Shown: piece by piece, positions 1 through 7,390 of the stretch
Layout: every line of letters starts with the position of its first letter
How positions within the stretch are numbered: the stretch's first letter is position 1
Assembly: GCA_036507955.1 (NCBI GenBank)
Contig: DATCIH010000113.1
Location: 1-21,206, forward strand
Source: DATCIH01 sp036507955
Lineage (GTDB): Bacteria; Bacillota; Clostridia; Clostridiales; Clostridiaceae
Reading direction: 5' to 3'
Length of the DNA stretch: 21,206 nt
Notes under the pieces: model-generated
What the model saw: only the letters and a program-made list of their open reading frames with translations
Database searches by the model: none
What the model was told of the DNA's origin: nothing
Translations under genes and position numbers: made by a program

Positions 1-23
1 CTTTCATAGTACAACTTTGCCAT
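1..23 (-). CDS. ilvC: Start of ketol-acid reductoisomerase (partial)
   Basis: Only the first seven codons lie in the window, reading MAKLYYE from an ATG at 23-21 on the minus strand; the rest is off the left edge. An AGGAGG ribosome binding site (33-38) sits at good spacing. The N-terminus resembles clostridial IlvC proteins, which begin with a similar MAK-x-YYE. The context agrees: a T-box leader with a leucine specifier lies directly upstream and ilvD diverges on the other side. IlvC would catalyse the second common step of valine, isoleucine and leucine synthesis, with IlvD the third. Seven residues cannot prove the identity; another T-box-controlled branched-chain gene remains possible. 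Confidence 0.6.
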
Positions 24-60
24 TTTCAAATTCCTCCTAAATATTTTATATATTGTTCAA

Positions 61-280
61 AAAATAATAAAACAGACTCTCGCTTGGGGCGAAAATCTGT
101 CGCGGTACCACCCAAATTAAACTCAAAATTTTAACGATATACTTCTATACCGGCACAGCTTACTCATATTTCAGCCTGCAACTCAAAGGTGAGCATAAGC
201 AGCATATTTGCAACCTTTCACCCTTAGTCGCTCTCTTAAAAATATTAGCCTGCTTATTTATCCTTGTCATAGTCTTTTAT
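61..280 (-). promoter_or_regulatory. T-box riboswitch leader, probable leucine specifier
   Basis: Read on the minus strand, the leader carries the T-box core TGGTACCGCG (complement of 101-110), which pairs with the uncharged tRNA acceptor end. An intrinsic terminator follows. Upstream is a stem I-like element whose basal arms AAGCAG and CTGCTT (complements of 250-255 and 197-202) flank an internal loop. On the 3' side of that loop is CTC followed by A (complement of 191-193), the expected position and context of a leucine specifier codon. The distal part contains the usual AGAGAGC and GGGTGAAAGG-like segments. Uncharged tRNA-Leu should prevent termination and switch on the downstream ilvC-like gene. 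The T-box itself is very secure; the specifier call is less so because I folded stem I by eye. Confidence 0.93.
72..100 (-). terminator. T-box-controlled intrinsic terminator
   Basis: On the minus strand a 12-bp stem, including two G-U wobbles, closes a CCCAA loop. It is followed by a T-rich run (complement of about 58-71). The 5' arm begins immediately after the T-box core, so terminator and antiterminator are mutually exclusive, as in standard T-box leaders. Confidence 0.9.
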
Positions 281-286
281 TTTTAA

Positions 287-315
287 AATATAACACTTAT
301 ATAGAAGTATGTCAA
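287..315 (-). promoter_or_regulatory. Sigma-A promoter for the T-box/ilvC transcript
   Basis: The minus strand has a perfect -35 TTGACA (complement of 310-315), a 17-bp spacer and a -10 TATATT (complement of 287-292). Transcription would begin near 280, just upstream of stem I of the T-box leader. Confidence 0.8.
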
Positions 316-365
316 TAAATATTTAATGCATAACCTGTATAATTATACAAATATCATATAATAAC

Positions 366-393
366 TTGACATTATTATGGCATGGGATAAAAT
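366..393 (+). promoter_or_regulatory. Probable sigma-A promoter for ilvD
   Basis: A perfect -35 TTGACA (366-371) is followed after 16 bp by TAAAAT (388-393). The start site would be near 400, giving a leader of about 35 nt before the ilvD ATG. That is too short for a second T-box, so ilvD is apparently not under the leucine T-box that controls its divergent neighbour. Confidence 0.6.
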
Positions 394-435
394 AGAGTAT
401 ATTATGTTAATGCTTAGTTAATCGGGGGTGTAAAT

Positions 436-2103
436 ATGAATAGTGATGAAATAACAAAAGGTGTTGCTAGAGCACCACATAGGGCGCTTTTATATGCTAT
501 GGGATATCTTCCAGAGGATTTAAAAAAGCCTTTAATAGGTATAGTTAATGCCCATAATGAAATAATACCTGGACATTTTCATCTTGATGAATTGGCTCAG
601 GCTGTAAAACTTGGAGTAAGTGCTGCAGGTGGAACACCAATAGAATTCCCAGTAATTGGAGTCTGTGATGGTATATCTATGAATCATAGTGGAATGAATT
701 ATTCACTTCCAAGCAGGGAATTAATTGCTGATTCCATAGAAACTATGGCTATGGCACACAAGTTTGATGCTTTAGTTTTAATTGGTAATTGCGATAAGAT
801 TGTTCCAGGAATGCTTATGGCAGCAGCAAGGCTTAATATACCATCTGTTTATGTAAGTGGTGGGCCTATGCTTGCAGGTAAGATGGATGGAAAAAACATA
901 GATTTAATACATGGTGCTTTTGAGGCTGTAGGAGTATATGCAGATGGCAAAATTACTGATGAAGAACTAGAAAAGATTGAATGTGCATCCTGCCCAACCT
1001 GCGGAAGCTGTGCAGGGCTTTTTACAGCTAATACTATGAATTGCTTAGCAGAAGCACTAGGTATTGCTCTTCCTGGAAATGGTACTATACCCGCTCCCTA
1101 TGGAAGAAGAAAACAATTAGCTAAGAGAGCAGGAATGCAAGTTATGGAAGTTTTCAATAAAAATATACGGCCAAGGGATTTGTTTACACTAAATGCCTTC
1201 AAAAATGCAATAACCTTAGATATGGCGATAGGGGGCTCTACTAACACAACCTTGCATCTGTTAGCTATTGCAAATGAAGCAAGAGTGGAACTTTCATTAG
1301 AGGATTTTGATATTATAAGCAAAAGGGTTTCCAATATCACAAAATTAAGCCCCTCTGGCTATCATTCTATGGAAGAGCTTGATCAGGCAGGAGGTATTTC
1401 TGCAGTATTAAATATTCTACTTAAAGAAAATCTTTTATTCCCAGATGAGCTTTCTGTTACCGGTAAGACTATAGGACAAAATGTCTCAAGTGCTGAAGTT
1501 TTAGATAACAATGTTATAAGAAACTTTGAAAATGCATATAGTAAGGAAGGTGGAATTGCAGTATTAATGGGCAATTTAGCGCCTTATGGATCAGTAATAA
1601 AACAATCTGGTGTTGAAAAAGAAATGATGAAGCACGTAGGTCCTGCAAGAGTATATGATTCAGAGGCGGCGGCTTATGAAGATATAGTAAATAAAAAGAT
1701 CATACCTGGAGATGTAGTGATAATAAGATATGAAGGACCTAAAGGCGGTCCTGGCATGAAGGAAATGCTTAGTCCTACCGCTGCAATAGTTGGTATGGGC
1801 TTGGCTAAGTCAGTAGCATTAATCACTGATGGACGTTTTTCTGGTGGAACTAGAGGGCCTTGTATAGGTCACGTATCACCTGAAGCTTCTGAAGGTGGAC
1901 CGATAGCTATTGTTGAAGAAGGGGACATAATAGAAATTGATATTCCCAATCGAGTGTTAAAAGTTAATCTCTCTGATGAAATAATTAAAGATAGATTTTC
2001 TAAATGGATAAAGCCTCCATCAAAGGCTAAGGAAGGAAGCTATCTTGCAAGATACAGTAAGCTAGTAACCTCAGCCTATACCGGAGCAGTTTTAGAAAGA
2101 TAA
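436..2103 (+). CDS. ilvD: Dihydroxy-acid dehydratase
   Basis: This 555-aa protein has the normal length for IlvD, the iron-sulfur enzyme that dehydrates dihydroxy acids to the 2-keto precursors of valine, leucine and isoleucine. Visible family motifs are GNCDK (Cys119), the cysteine cluster CPTCGSCAGLFTANTMNC (about 186-203, with Cys192 in GSC) and the DGRFSGGTRG substrate segment near the C-terminus. At the position where [2Fe-2S] plant-type enzymes have PCN, this protein has IPGH (about 44-47). That resembles the E. coli [4Fe-4S]-type enzyme and suggests an oxygen-sensitive cluster, which suits an anaerobe; this is an inference. The ATG is preceded by GGGGGTG at 424-430. The gene is divergent from the T-box-regulated ilvC-like gene and is closed by a strong hairpin. 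Confidence 0.97.
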   Translation: MNSDEITKGVARAPHRALLYAMGYLPEDLKKPLIGIVNAHNEIIPGHFHLDELAQAVKLGVSAAGGTPIEFPVIGVCDGISMNHSGMNYSLPSRELIADSIETMAMAHKFDALVLIGNCDKIVPGMLMAAARLNIPSVYVSGGPMLAGKMDGKNIDLIHGAFEAVGVYADGKITDEELEKIECASCPTCGSCAGLFTANTMNCLAEALGIALPGNGTIPAPYGRRKQLAKRAGMQVMEVFNKNIRPRDLFTLNAFKNAITLDMAIGGSTNTTLHLLAIANEARVELSLEDFDIISKRVSNITKLSPSGYHSMEELDQAGGISAVLNILLKENLLFPDELSVTGKTIGQNVSSAEVLDNNVIRNFENAYSKEGGIAVLMGNLAPYGSVIKQSGVEKEMMKHVGPARVYDSEAAAYEDIVNKKIIPGDVVIIRYEGPKGGPGMKEMLSPTAAIVGMGLAKSVALITDGRFSGGTRGPCIGHVSPEASEGGPIAIVEEGDIIEIDIPNRVLKVNLSDEIIKDRFSKWIKPPSKAKEGSYLARYSKLVTSAYTGAVLER

Positions 2104-2108
2104 ACTAA

Positions 2109-2153
2109 AATAGGGGGAGTAAGGAAACTTAATGTTTCCTTACTCCCCCTATT
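2109..2153. terminator. Bidirectional terminator, perfect 20-bp stem
   Basis: A perfect 20-bp inverted repeat (2109-2128 and 2134-2153) with loop TTAAT lies between convergent ilvD and the hydrolase-like gene. Outer TAAACT/AGTTTA segments extend the symmetry to 2101-2160. The T-tract is better on the minus side (TTTTAGTTTA, complement of 2101-2110), so it probably terminates both transcripts. Confidence 0.85.
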
Positions 2154-2179
2154 CAGTTTACAACGATGCCAAAATTTTA

Positions 2180-3202
2180 TCAACCCTTGCTAGCTTGGAC
2201 TAATATAGTATCAATAAATTTATATACTCTTTGAATATATTCATCCTTGTGACTTACAAAGAATTCTTCTGTTCCTTTGTTGTTAGTTATATACAGATCT
2301 TTTTTATCCTTTTTATTCTTCATGAGCTCCTTAGCCATAGTTACAGGAACAATAGAATCCTTACTATCATTTATAAACAAAATAGGGGTAGATATGTCCT
2401 GAACCACCTTTGAGGGGGAAACGTCGCTAGCTTTAAAGCCTGAAAACTTATTTATCATCAAATTAATATAAACCATAAAATAATCAGTTATATACTTGTT
2501 CTTTATAGGAAGTTCCTTTTCAAGTTTTAACTTTAGATAATCTGTTAGATTAGTATAGGAGCTATCTGCAATATAAAAGTTTACTCTATAACTTACTGCA
2601 TTTAGTTCAGTTTGCAGTATTGCAGCAGTAGCACCAGTTCCTTCACCATGAATACCAATAATAACATTTGAAGGGATTACAGTAGAAATCTTCTTAGTTG
2701 TATAAACAGCCCAATCTACCCATTTGTCTAAATCATCTTTTTCAAAGTATCCGAAGCTTACATCCTTTCCTCCGCTTTCACCACAGGCCCTTGAATCATA
2801 TATTAATACATTAAAGTTTTTATTAATATACATTTCAACATATTCCATCATAGACCATCTACTACCATTTTCTCCGTTTACTAGAATGATAGTATTTTTT
2901 GTAGGCGTTGGATTAGAAAAATAAGTACCCAAAAGTTTATAGCCATAGTTAGAATATATTGTTACATCTTCCTTTTGAAGAGTAGCATATTTAAAATTGC
3001 TAAAAGTATAATAAAAATCATAGTATTGATTTTTACCCTTTGATTTTGGATTTTGGAAATTATCGTAGTAAAAATTATAGCTTATTAAGATAACCAGCAT
3101 ATTTACTAATAGAAACACGCTGATCACTGTAATTAAAACTATACGTTCCCAATTTATATTTAATTTATATTTAACATTTTTAGGTATATAAGAAATGTTC
3201 AT
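2180..3202 (-). CDS. Membrane-anchored alpha/beta-hydrolase-like protein, catalytic residues lost
   Basis: This 340-aa protein has one N-terminal transmembrane helix (about residues 20-43) followed by an alpha/beta-hydrolase fold of the extracytoplasmic peptidase S33-like type. The fold markers are NGENGSRWSM (strand 3/oxyanion region), the DSRACGESGG segment and the late acid motif NDSKDSIVP (Asp282). The nucleophile elbow should read G-E-S-M-G, but here it reads HGEGTG, with Gly188 at the serine position (codon complement of 2639-2641). Near the C-terminus, family members have HAESY and this protein has TEEFF, with Thr311 in place of the catalytic histidine. Asp282 remains. A start with AAGGTGA five bases upstream is well supported. 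No frameshift or stop is present, so this looks like a maintained non-catalytic member rather than a decayed gene. Its role is unknown. Confidence 0.8.
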   Translation of the reverse strand: MNISYIPKNVKYKLNINWERIVLITVISVFLLVNMLVILISYNFYYDNFQNPKSKGKNQYYDFYYTFSNFKYATLQKEDVTIYSNYGYKLLGTYFSNPTPTKNTIILVNGENGSRWSMMEYVEMYINKNFNVLIYDSRACGESGGKDVSFGYFEKDDLDKWVDWAVYTTKKISTVIPSNVIIGIHGEGTGATAAILQTELNAVSYRVNFYIADSSYTNLTDYLKLKLEKELPIKNKYITDYFMVYINLMINKFSGFKASDVSPSKVVQDISTPILFINDSKDSIVPVTMAKELMKNKKDKKDLYITNNKGTEEFFVSHKDEYIQRVYKFIDTILVQASKG

Positions 3203-3360
3203 AAAATCACCTTAATACTTATTTCACCTTAATTATTCTAACACGAAATGACAAGTTTTGCATTAATATTTACTTTACACAAATGAAATAATTTATTAAT
3301 AATGGTTATATGTTACAATATCATAAGATATTAAAAAAATATCCAATCTGTTTAAATACA

Positions 3361-3390
3361 AAAAATCTACTGCTACAGCATTAGATTTTT
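3361..3390 (-). terminator. Terminator of the SOS-box small gene
   Basis: A 9-bp stem (AAAAATCTA with TAGATTTTT) plus an inner TGC/GCA pair forms a hairpin. On the minus strand it is followed by a T-rich run (TTTTTTGTATTT). It separates the 86-aa gene from the hydrolase-like gene, making the small gene monocistronic. The stem is AT-rich, so efficiency is uncertain. Confidence 0.6.
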
Positions 3391-3432
3391 CTTAAGTACT
3401 TCCTCTAGGATTTATTGAGTGTCTTGGTTTTA

Positions 3433-3460
3433 TGTGATAAATTATATTTAATTTATCACA
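3433..3460. repeat. Perfect 12-bp inverted repeat over the stop codon of the small gene
   Basis: The arms TGTGATAAATTA (3433-3444) and TAATTTATCACA (3449-3460) are exact complements around TATT. The repeat overlaps the stop codon of the minus-strand 86-aa gene. There is no T-run after it in either direction, so it is not a typical terminator. It could be a 3' stabilising stem or a protein site. Confidence 0.7.
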
Positions 3461-3708
3461 AAGGATTTAATTATTTTATATTTTCCATATTTTTTATTAA
3501 GGATTGAGGTGGCTATTTTTTCCGCCTCTTCTTTATTTTTTGCTTCAAAAAGTAAGGAACCTCGTTTACCTGAATAAAAGCCACCACCTATTAAATATCT
3601 GCCAGTATTAGCTGGAGAACAGTATTTTACATGGGGATAGGACATAGGAGATATTGAAATTTCATCTGTAGTATAGATAACTTTAACAAAACAATTTTCT
3701 TCAATCAT
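3448..3708 (-). CDS. 86-aa protein of unknown function under a LexA-box promoter
   Basis: I do not recognise this protein. The start is the ATG at 3708-3706. A longer frame beginning with TTG at 3720 is unlikely because its first codons are the GGAGGAAA ribosome binding site itself. The product has no signal peptide or membrane helix. It begins with a beta-like stretch (FVKVIYTT), has a glycine-rich centre (YLIGGGFYSGKRGSLLF, about residues 42-58), then an amphipathic helix (AKNKEEAEKIATSIL) and a final basic strand (KYGKYKIIKSFVIN). This suggests a small alpha/beta fold and a cytosolic role. Two cysteines (Cys6, Cys34) are present. The promoter is a consensus sigma-A site with a perfect SOS box in its spacer, so expression should follow DNA damage. 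It is transcribed alone, divergently from cphB. Confidence 0.8.
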   Translation of the reverse strand: MIEENCFVKVIYTTDEISISPMSYPHVKYCSPANTGRYLIGGGFYSGKRGSLLFEAKNKEEAEKIATSILNKKYGKYKIIKSFVIN

Positions 3709-3736
3709 ATTTTCCTCCAACCTAATCTTTTAATTT

Positions 3737-3765
3737 ATTATACCGAACATACGTTCACATGTCAA
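3737..3765 (-). promoter_or_regulatory. Consensus sigma-A promoter of the 86-aa gene
   Basis: Read on the minus strand: perfect TTGACA (complement of 3760-3765), a 17-bp spacer and perfect TATAAT (complement of 3737-3742). The transcript should start near 3730, about 22 nt before the ATG. Such a strong promoter would normally need repression, which the embedded LexA box can provide. Confidence 0.9.
3745..3756. promoter_or_regulatory. LexA (SOS) box
   Basis: GAACATACGTTC is a perfect match to the Gram-positive LexA (DinR) operator core GAAC-N4-GTTC. It lies entirely within the 17-bp spacer between the -35 and -10 elements of the minus-strand promoter, the best position for simple repression. 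The motif match is direct; LexA binding is inferred. Confidence 0.85.
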
Positions 3766-3861
3766 CAACTATTTATTATTTGTGAAAGTACAATTAAAAT
3801 TAATGTATAAGAATAAACTAAATGGAAAAAATAGAAAATGTTTATAAGGAAGTGATTATAC

Positions 3862-4668
3862 TTGGAAGAAAAAACAAAAGGTGGATTAATTATAATAGGT
3901 GGTGCAGAAGATAAAAAAGAAAGTAAAGATATACTTAAAGAAGTAGCTAGTAGAGTAGTTGATAGGAACGGCTCTTTACTCATTGCCACTGTAGCAGCTT
4001 TAGCTCCTGAGGAAGTAGGTAAACAGTATCTGTCTATATTTAAGGAAATTGGAATAGAAAAGCTTAGTTTACTAAATATTAATTGTAGAGAAGATGCACG
4101 ACTAGATAAAAATATTGATCTAATTAAAGAAGCTTCTTTAGTATTTTTTACTGGAGGAGATCAGTTAAGGGTAACCAGTTTACTGGGAGGAACACCTCTT
4201 TATAAGGCTATAATCCAAAGTTATGAAAGAGATTGCATATATGTTGGAACCTCTGCCGGAGCCTCCGCTATGAGCGATATTATGGTGGTACAGGGACCAG
4301 ATGATGAAGCACCAAGGAAGTGTACCTTGAAACTTGCACCAGGATTAGGGCTTATTAGAGGAGTGATAATAGATCAGCATTTTGCTCAAAGAGGAAGAAT
4401 AGGAAGATTATTAACTGGAATAGCAGAAAATCCTGAAGCTTTAGGCATAGGTGTTGATGAAGATACTGCTATCATAGTTGATAAGGATAGCAATTTTCAG
4501 GTTATAGGTTCTGGAGCTGTTTATATTATAGATGGTAGCACAATTACTCAATCTAATGTATCTGAACAAGAGCCTGAGGAAGTGCTTTCTATTTTCAATG
4601 TAAAAGTACATGTACTTAAAAAAGGTAATAGATTTAATATAAAAGAAAGAATACCAATTATTAAATAA
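3862..4668 (+). CDS. cphB: Cyanophycinase (peptidase family S51)
   Basis: This 268-aa protein has the usual length for CphB, which cleaves the storage polymer cyanophycin (multi-L-arginyl-poly-L-aspartate) to beta-Asp-Arg dipeptides. The nucleophile motif GTSAGASAMS places the catalytic serine at Ser131. His173 (DQHFAQRGR) and Glu200 (GVDEDTA) fall where the triad partners of characterised cyanophycinases lie. The N-terminal GGLIIIGGAEDKKE strand and FFTGGDQLR are also typical. The start is a TTG at 3862 with AAGGAAGTGA upstream. cphA follows after 36 bp, so the two are probably one transcript. I saw no good sigma-A promoter in front. Complete use of the dipeptides needs an isoaspartyl dipeptidase, which is not in the window. 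Confidence 0.95.
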   Translation: MEEKTKGGLIIIGGAEDKKESKDILKEVASRVVDRNGSLLIATVAALAPEEVGKQYLSIFKEIGIEKLSLLNINCREDARLDKNIDLIKEASLVFFTGGDQLRVTSLLGGTPLYKAIIQSYERDCIYVGTSAGASAMSDIMVVQGPDDEAPRKCTLKLAPGLGLIRGVIIDQHFAQRGRIGRLLTGIAENPEALGIGVDEDTAIIVDKDSNFQVIGSGAVYIIDGSTITQSNVSEQEPEEVLSIFNVKVHVLKKGNRFNIKERIPIIK

Positions 4669-4704
4669 CCTTTATTTGCTTATGATAATTATTGGAGGAA
4701 ATAA

Positions 4705-7332
4705 ATGAAAATCATAAATATAAACACTTTTGACGGACCCAATATATATTCCCATAAAAAGTGTATTCGTCTTGATTTAGACTTAGAGGGCTTTAGTGAA
4801 GTTAAAAGCTCTGATATTGAAGGTTTTAATGATAAATTAATAGAATTAGTTCCAGAACTAAAAAAGCATTGCTGTGCTTTAGGCTATGAAGGTGGATTTT
4901 TGGACCGTCTAAAGGAAGGAACTTATTTAGCTCATATATGTGAGCATACAACAATAGCACTACAAAATCGTTTTGGAATAGATGTTAAATACGGAAAGGC
5001 TAGGGAGATTAAAGGGGACTTATACTATATTGTATATCAACACTACTTAGACGACTTTGGACTAGAGTGCGGAAGGGTAGCAGTAAAAATCATAAATTTT
5101 CTAATTTATAAAAACACTTTTAGTATTGAAAACGAACTAAATAAGTTAGAGATTATGTGCAATAAAGAAAGCTTTGGAATAAGTACCCAAGCAATTTACA
5201 ATGAAGCTATAAAAAGAAAAATACCAGTTATTAGATTAGGAGACGGTAGTTTCCTTCAGCTTGGCTATGGTAAGTACAGTGAAATAGTAGAAGCAACTAT
5301 AGGAAGTACAACTAAGGCTGTTGCAGTGGATATCGCTTGTGATAAGCTATTAACAAAAGAAATCCTTAGAAGTCAATGTATCCCAGTACCTATGGGTGGA
5401 CTTGCAACTAACAAGGAAAATTTGTTAATTCAAGTAGAAGATATAGGTTACCCAGTAGTTTTAAAACCAAGATATGGAAATCAAGGCCGTGGAGTAATTG
5501 TAAATATAGAAAATGAAAAAGACCTTATATATGCTTATAATACTTTATCAATAGAATATAAAGATATAATTGTTGAAAAATATGTAAGAGGAAGAGATTT
5601 TAGGGTATGTATTGTGGGCGACAAGGTGGTAGCAGTATCCCTGCGAATACCTCCTGCAATAATTGGCAATGGAATAAATAGTATAGAAGAACTGATCCGC
5701 ATTATAAATAAAGATATAAAAAGAGGGGAAGACCACGAGAAAATTCTAACTAAAATAATTATAGATCAGGAGCTTGTTTCATTGATTATTAAGAAGGGCT
5801 ATGAATTAAATGCAATACTTCCCAAGGGGAAAAAGCTTTTTCTTAGGAATAAGGCTAATTTATCAACCGGTGGAACAGCAATTGATTGTACACAGGAGAT
5901 TAGCGAAGAAAATATAAAAACATGTTTAAGAGCAGCAAAAACTATCGGATTGGATATATGCGGCATAGATATATGTTGCAAGGATATAAGTAGACCATTA
6001 AAGGGGACAGATTCTATTATAGAGATAAATGCAGCACCAGGTATTAGGATGCACCATTTTCCAAGCATTGGAAGTAGCCACAATGTGGCAGGGGCTATAC
6101 TTGAATTTATATATAAAGAAAAGACTAAAAGCATCCCTATAGTTTCAATTACTGGAACGAATGGTAAAACAACAACTACAAGATTGATTGGATATGCTTT
6201 AAAACTTGCTGGTTATAAAATAGGTATGACTACAACAGGCGGTATTTATGTTGGAGATGATTGCATCAAAGAAGGAGATACTACAGGCCCTAAAAGCGCT
6301 AAAACTATATTAACAAACAAGGAAGTTGAAGCAGCAGTTTTAGAGACAGCAAGAGGAGGCATAATAAGAAATGGTTTAGGCTATAATTTGGCAGATGTAG
6401 CGGTCATTACTAATATAACTGAAGATCATTTAGGTCTTGACGGCATTGATACTATTGAACAATTAGCTATGGTTAAATCCTTAGTTGCAGAAGCTGTAAA
6501 GGATGAAGGAGTTGTTGTTTTAAATGCTGCCGACCCTGTAAGTTTAAGCATAATTCCAAGAATTAAATGTAAGACAATGTTTTTTTCTATATCAGGTTCT
6601 AATGAAAGGTTAAAGGAAAACATAAGAACAGGAAGTACTTGTATATATGCAGAAGGCAAATATGTAATTCTAGAAAGTATAAAGGGAAAATATCCATTGA
6701 TGTCTATAAAAGATATAGGCATTACTCTTGAAGGAAAGCTTTCATATAATGTGGAAAATGCTATGGCAGCAGCCTTAGCTCTGGTAGCCTTAGCAGTTGA
6801 TAAAAAAATAATAATAGAGGCCTTAACTAGTTTCAAACTAGATGGTAAGCAAAATCCAGGTAGATTTAATATGTATGATCTAGATAAGTGCAAAGTAATA
6901 TTGGATTATGGCCATAATATGGAAGGTTATAAGGCTGTACTATCTTGTGTAAAGAAGTTTGATTATAAAAGGCTTATAGGAATAATAGGTGTTCCAGGTG
7001 ATAGATTAGATGCAAACATTATAAATGTAGGGAAAATAGCCGGTGATTATTTAGACTTCGTATATGTTAAAGAGGATATTGATAAACGAGGAAGAGAAAG
7101 TGGAGAAGTAACTAAACTATTAAGGGAAGGCCTTTATAAGTCCGAAATTAGTAAAAGTAATATTAAAACGGTTCTTGATGAAAAAGAAGCTTTAAGATTT
7201 GCCATAGGAAGCGCTAAACCTGGGGATATAATAATTGTCTTTTATGAGCTTCTAAAACCCTTACTTGATATAGTAGGAGAAAATATCAAATGCGATAAAA
7301 TTGAAAAGGATCAGGCTTTTATTGCTTATTAG
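4705..7332 (+). CDS. cphA: Cyanophycin synthetase
   Basis: This 875-aa enzyme builds cyanophycin by alternately adding aspartate to the backbone and arginine to its side chain, with ATP. The layout matches CphA: an N-terminal domain (about 1-160), an ATP-grasp domain with VVLKPRYGNQGRGV near 250-265 and the late EINAAPGIRMHHFP motif, then a Mur-ligase-like domain with P-loop GTNGKTTTT starting at Gly484 and the NPGRFN and DYGHN motifs. Length and motifs are complete. The ATG follows GGAGGAAATAA. It lies between cphB and ispE. Cyanophycin genes have been linked to spore assembly in Clostridium perfringens, which fits the germination and spoIIR genes a few kilobases downstream, but a direct link here is inference. 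Confidence 0.96.
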   Translation: MKIININTFDGPNIYSHKKCIRLDLDLEGFSEVKSSDIEGFNDKLIELVPELKKHCCALGYEGGFLDRLKEGTYLAHICEHTTIALQNRFGIDVKYGKAREIKGDLYYIVYQHYLDDFGLECGRVAVKIINFLIYKNTFSIENELNKLEIMCNKESFGISTQAIYNEAIKRKIPVIRLGDGSFLQLGYGKYSEIVEATIGSTTKAVAVDIACDKLLTKEILRSQCIPVPMGGLATNKENLLIQVEDIGYPVVLKPRYGNQGRGVIVNIENEKDLIYAYNTLSIEYKDIIVEKYVRGRDFRVCIVGDKVVAVSLRIPPAIIGNGINSIEELIRIINKDIKRGEDHEKILTKIIIDQELVSLIIKKGYELNAILPKGKKLFLRNKANLSTGGTAIDCTQEISEENIKTCLRAAKTIGLDICGIDICCKDISRPLKGTDSIIEINAAPGIRMHHFPSIGSSHNVAGAILEFIYKEKTKSIPIVSITGTNGKTTTTRLIGYALKLAGYKIGMTTTGGIYVGDDCIKEGDTTGPKSAKTILTNKEVEAAVLETARGGIIRNGLGYNLADVAVITNITEDHLGLDGIDTIEQLAMVKSLVAEAVKDEGVVVLNAADPVSLSIIPRIKCKTMFFSISGSNERLKENIRTGSTCIYAEGKYVILESIKGKYPLMSIKDIGITLEGKLSYNVENAMAAALALVALAVDKKIIIEALTSFKLDGKQNPGRFNMYDLDKCKVILDYGHNMEGYKAVLSCVKKFDYKRLIGIIGVPGDRLDANIINVGKIAGDYLDFVYVKEDIDKRGRESGEVTKLLREGLYKSEISKSNIKTVLDEKEALRFAIGSAKPGDIIIVFYELLKPLLDIVGENIKCDKIEKDQAFIAY

Positions 7333-7352
7333 TTGATTTAATCTTCATATCA

Positions 7353-7371
7353 GATTAGAATATATCTAATC
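7353..7371 (+). repeat. Small inverted repeat before ispE
   Basis: GATTAGA and TCTAATC are separated by ATATA and end seven bases before the GGAGGTGA ribosome binding site of ispE. There is no T-run, so it is not a terminator. It could modulate translation or be chance in AT-rich sequence. Confidence 0.4.
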
Positions 7372-7390
7372 CTAATTTGGAGGTGAAGAT

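Noticed and set aside
3203..3360. Promoter for the hydrolase-like gene and a small AATATC/GATATT inverted repeat (3317-3332).
   Set aside because: Candidate boxes were weak (four of six matches) or wrongly spaced, and the 6-bp AT repeat is likely chance.
3433..3460. Outer TGTGA and TCACA resemble a CRP/FNR-type site.
   Set aside because: The halves are 18 bp apart rather than 6, and the repeat lies at a gene's 3' end, so it does not fit that regulator family.
3709..3720. TTG start four codons upstream for the SOS-box gene.
   Set aside because: Those codons are the GGAGGAAA ribosome site for the ATG at 3708.
3748..3755. CATACGTT resembles a sigma-E -10 sequence on the plus strand in front of cphB.
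   Set aside because: It has no matching -35 element, is over 100 bp from cphB, and is fully explained by the LexA box.
6426..6893. Long minus-strand open frame (155 codons) inside cphA.
   Set aside because: It is a shadow of the strongly conserved cphA coding frame with no ribosome site; other antisense frames inside cphA, pgk, gerKC, ilvD and the hydrolase were rejected on the same grounds.
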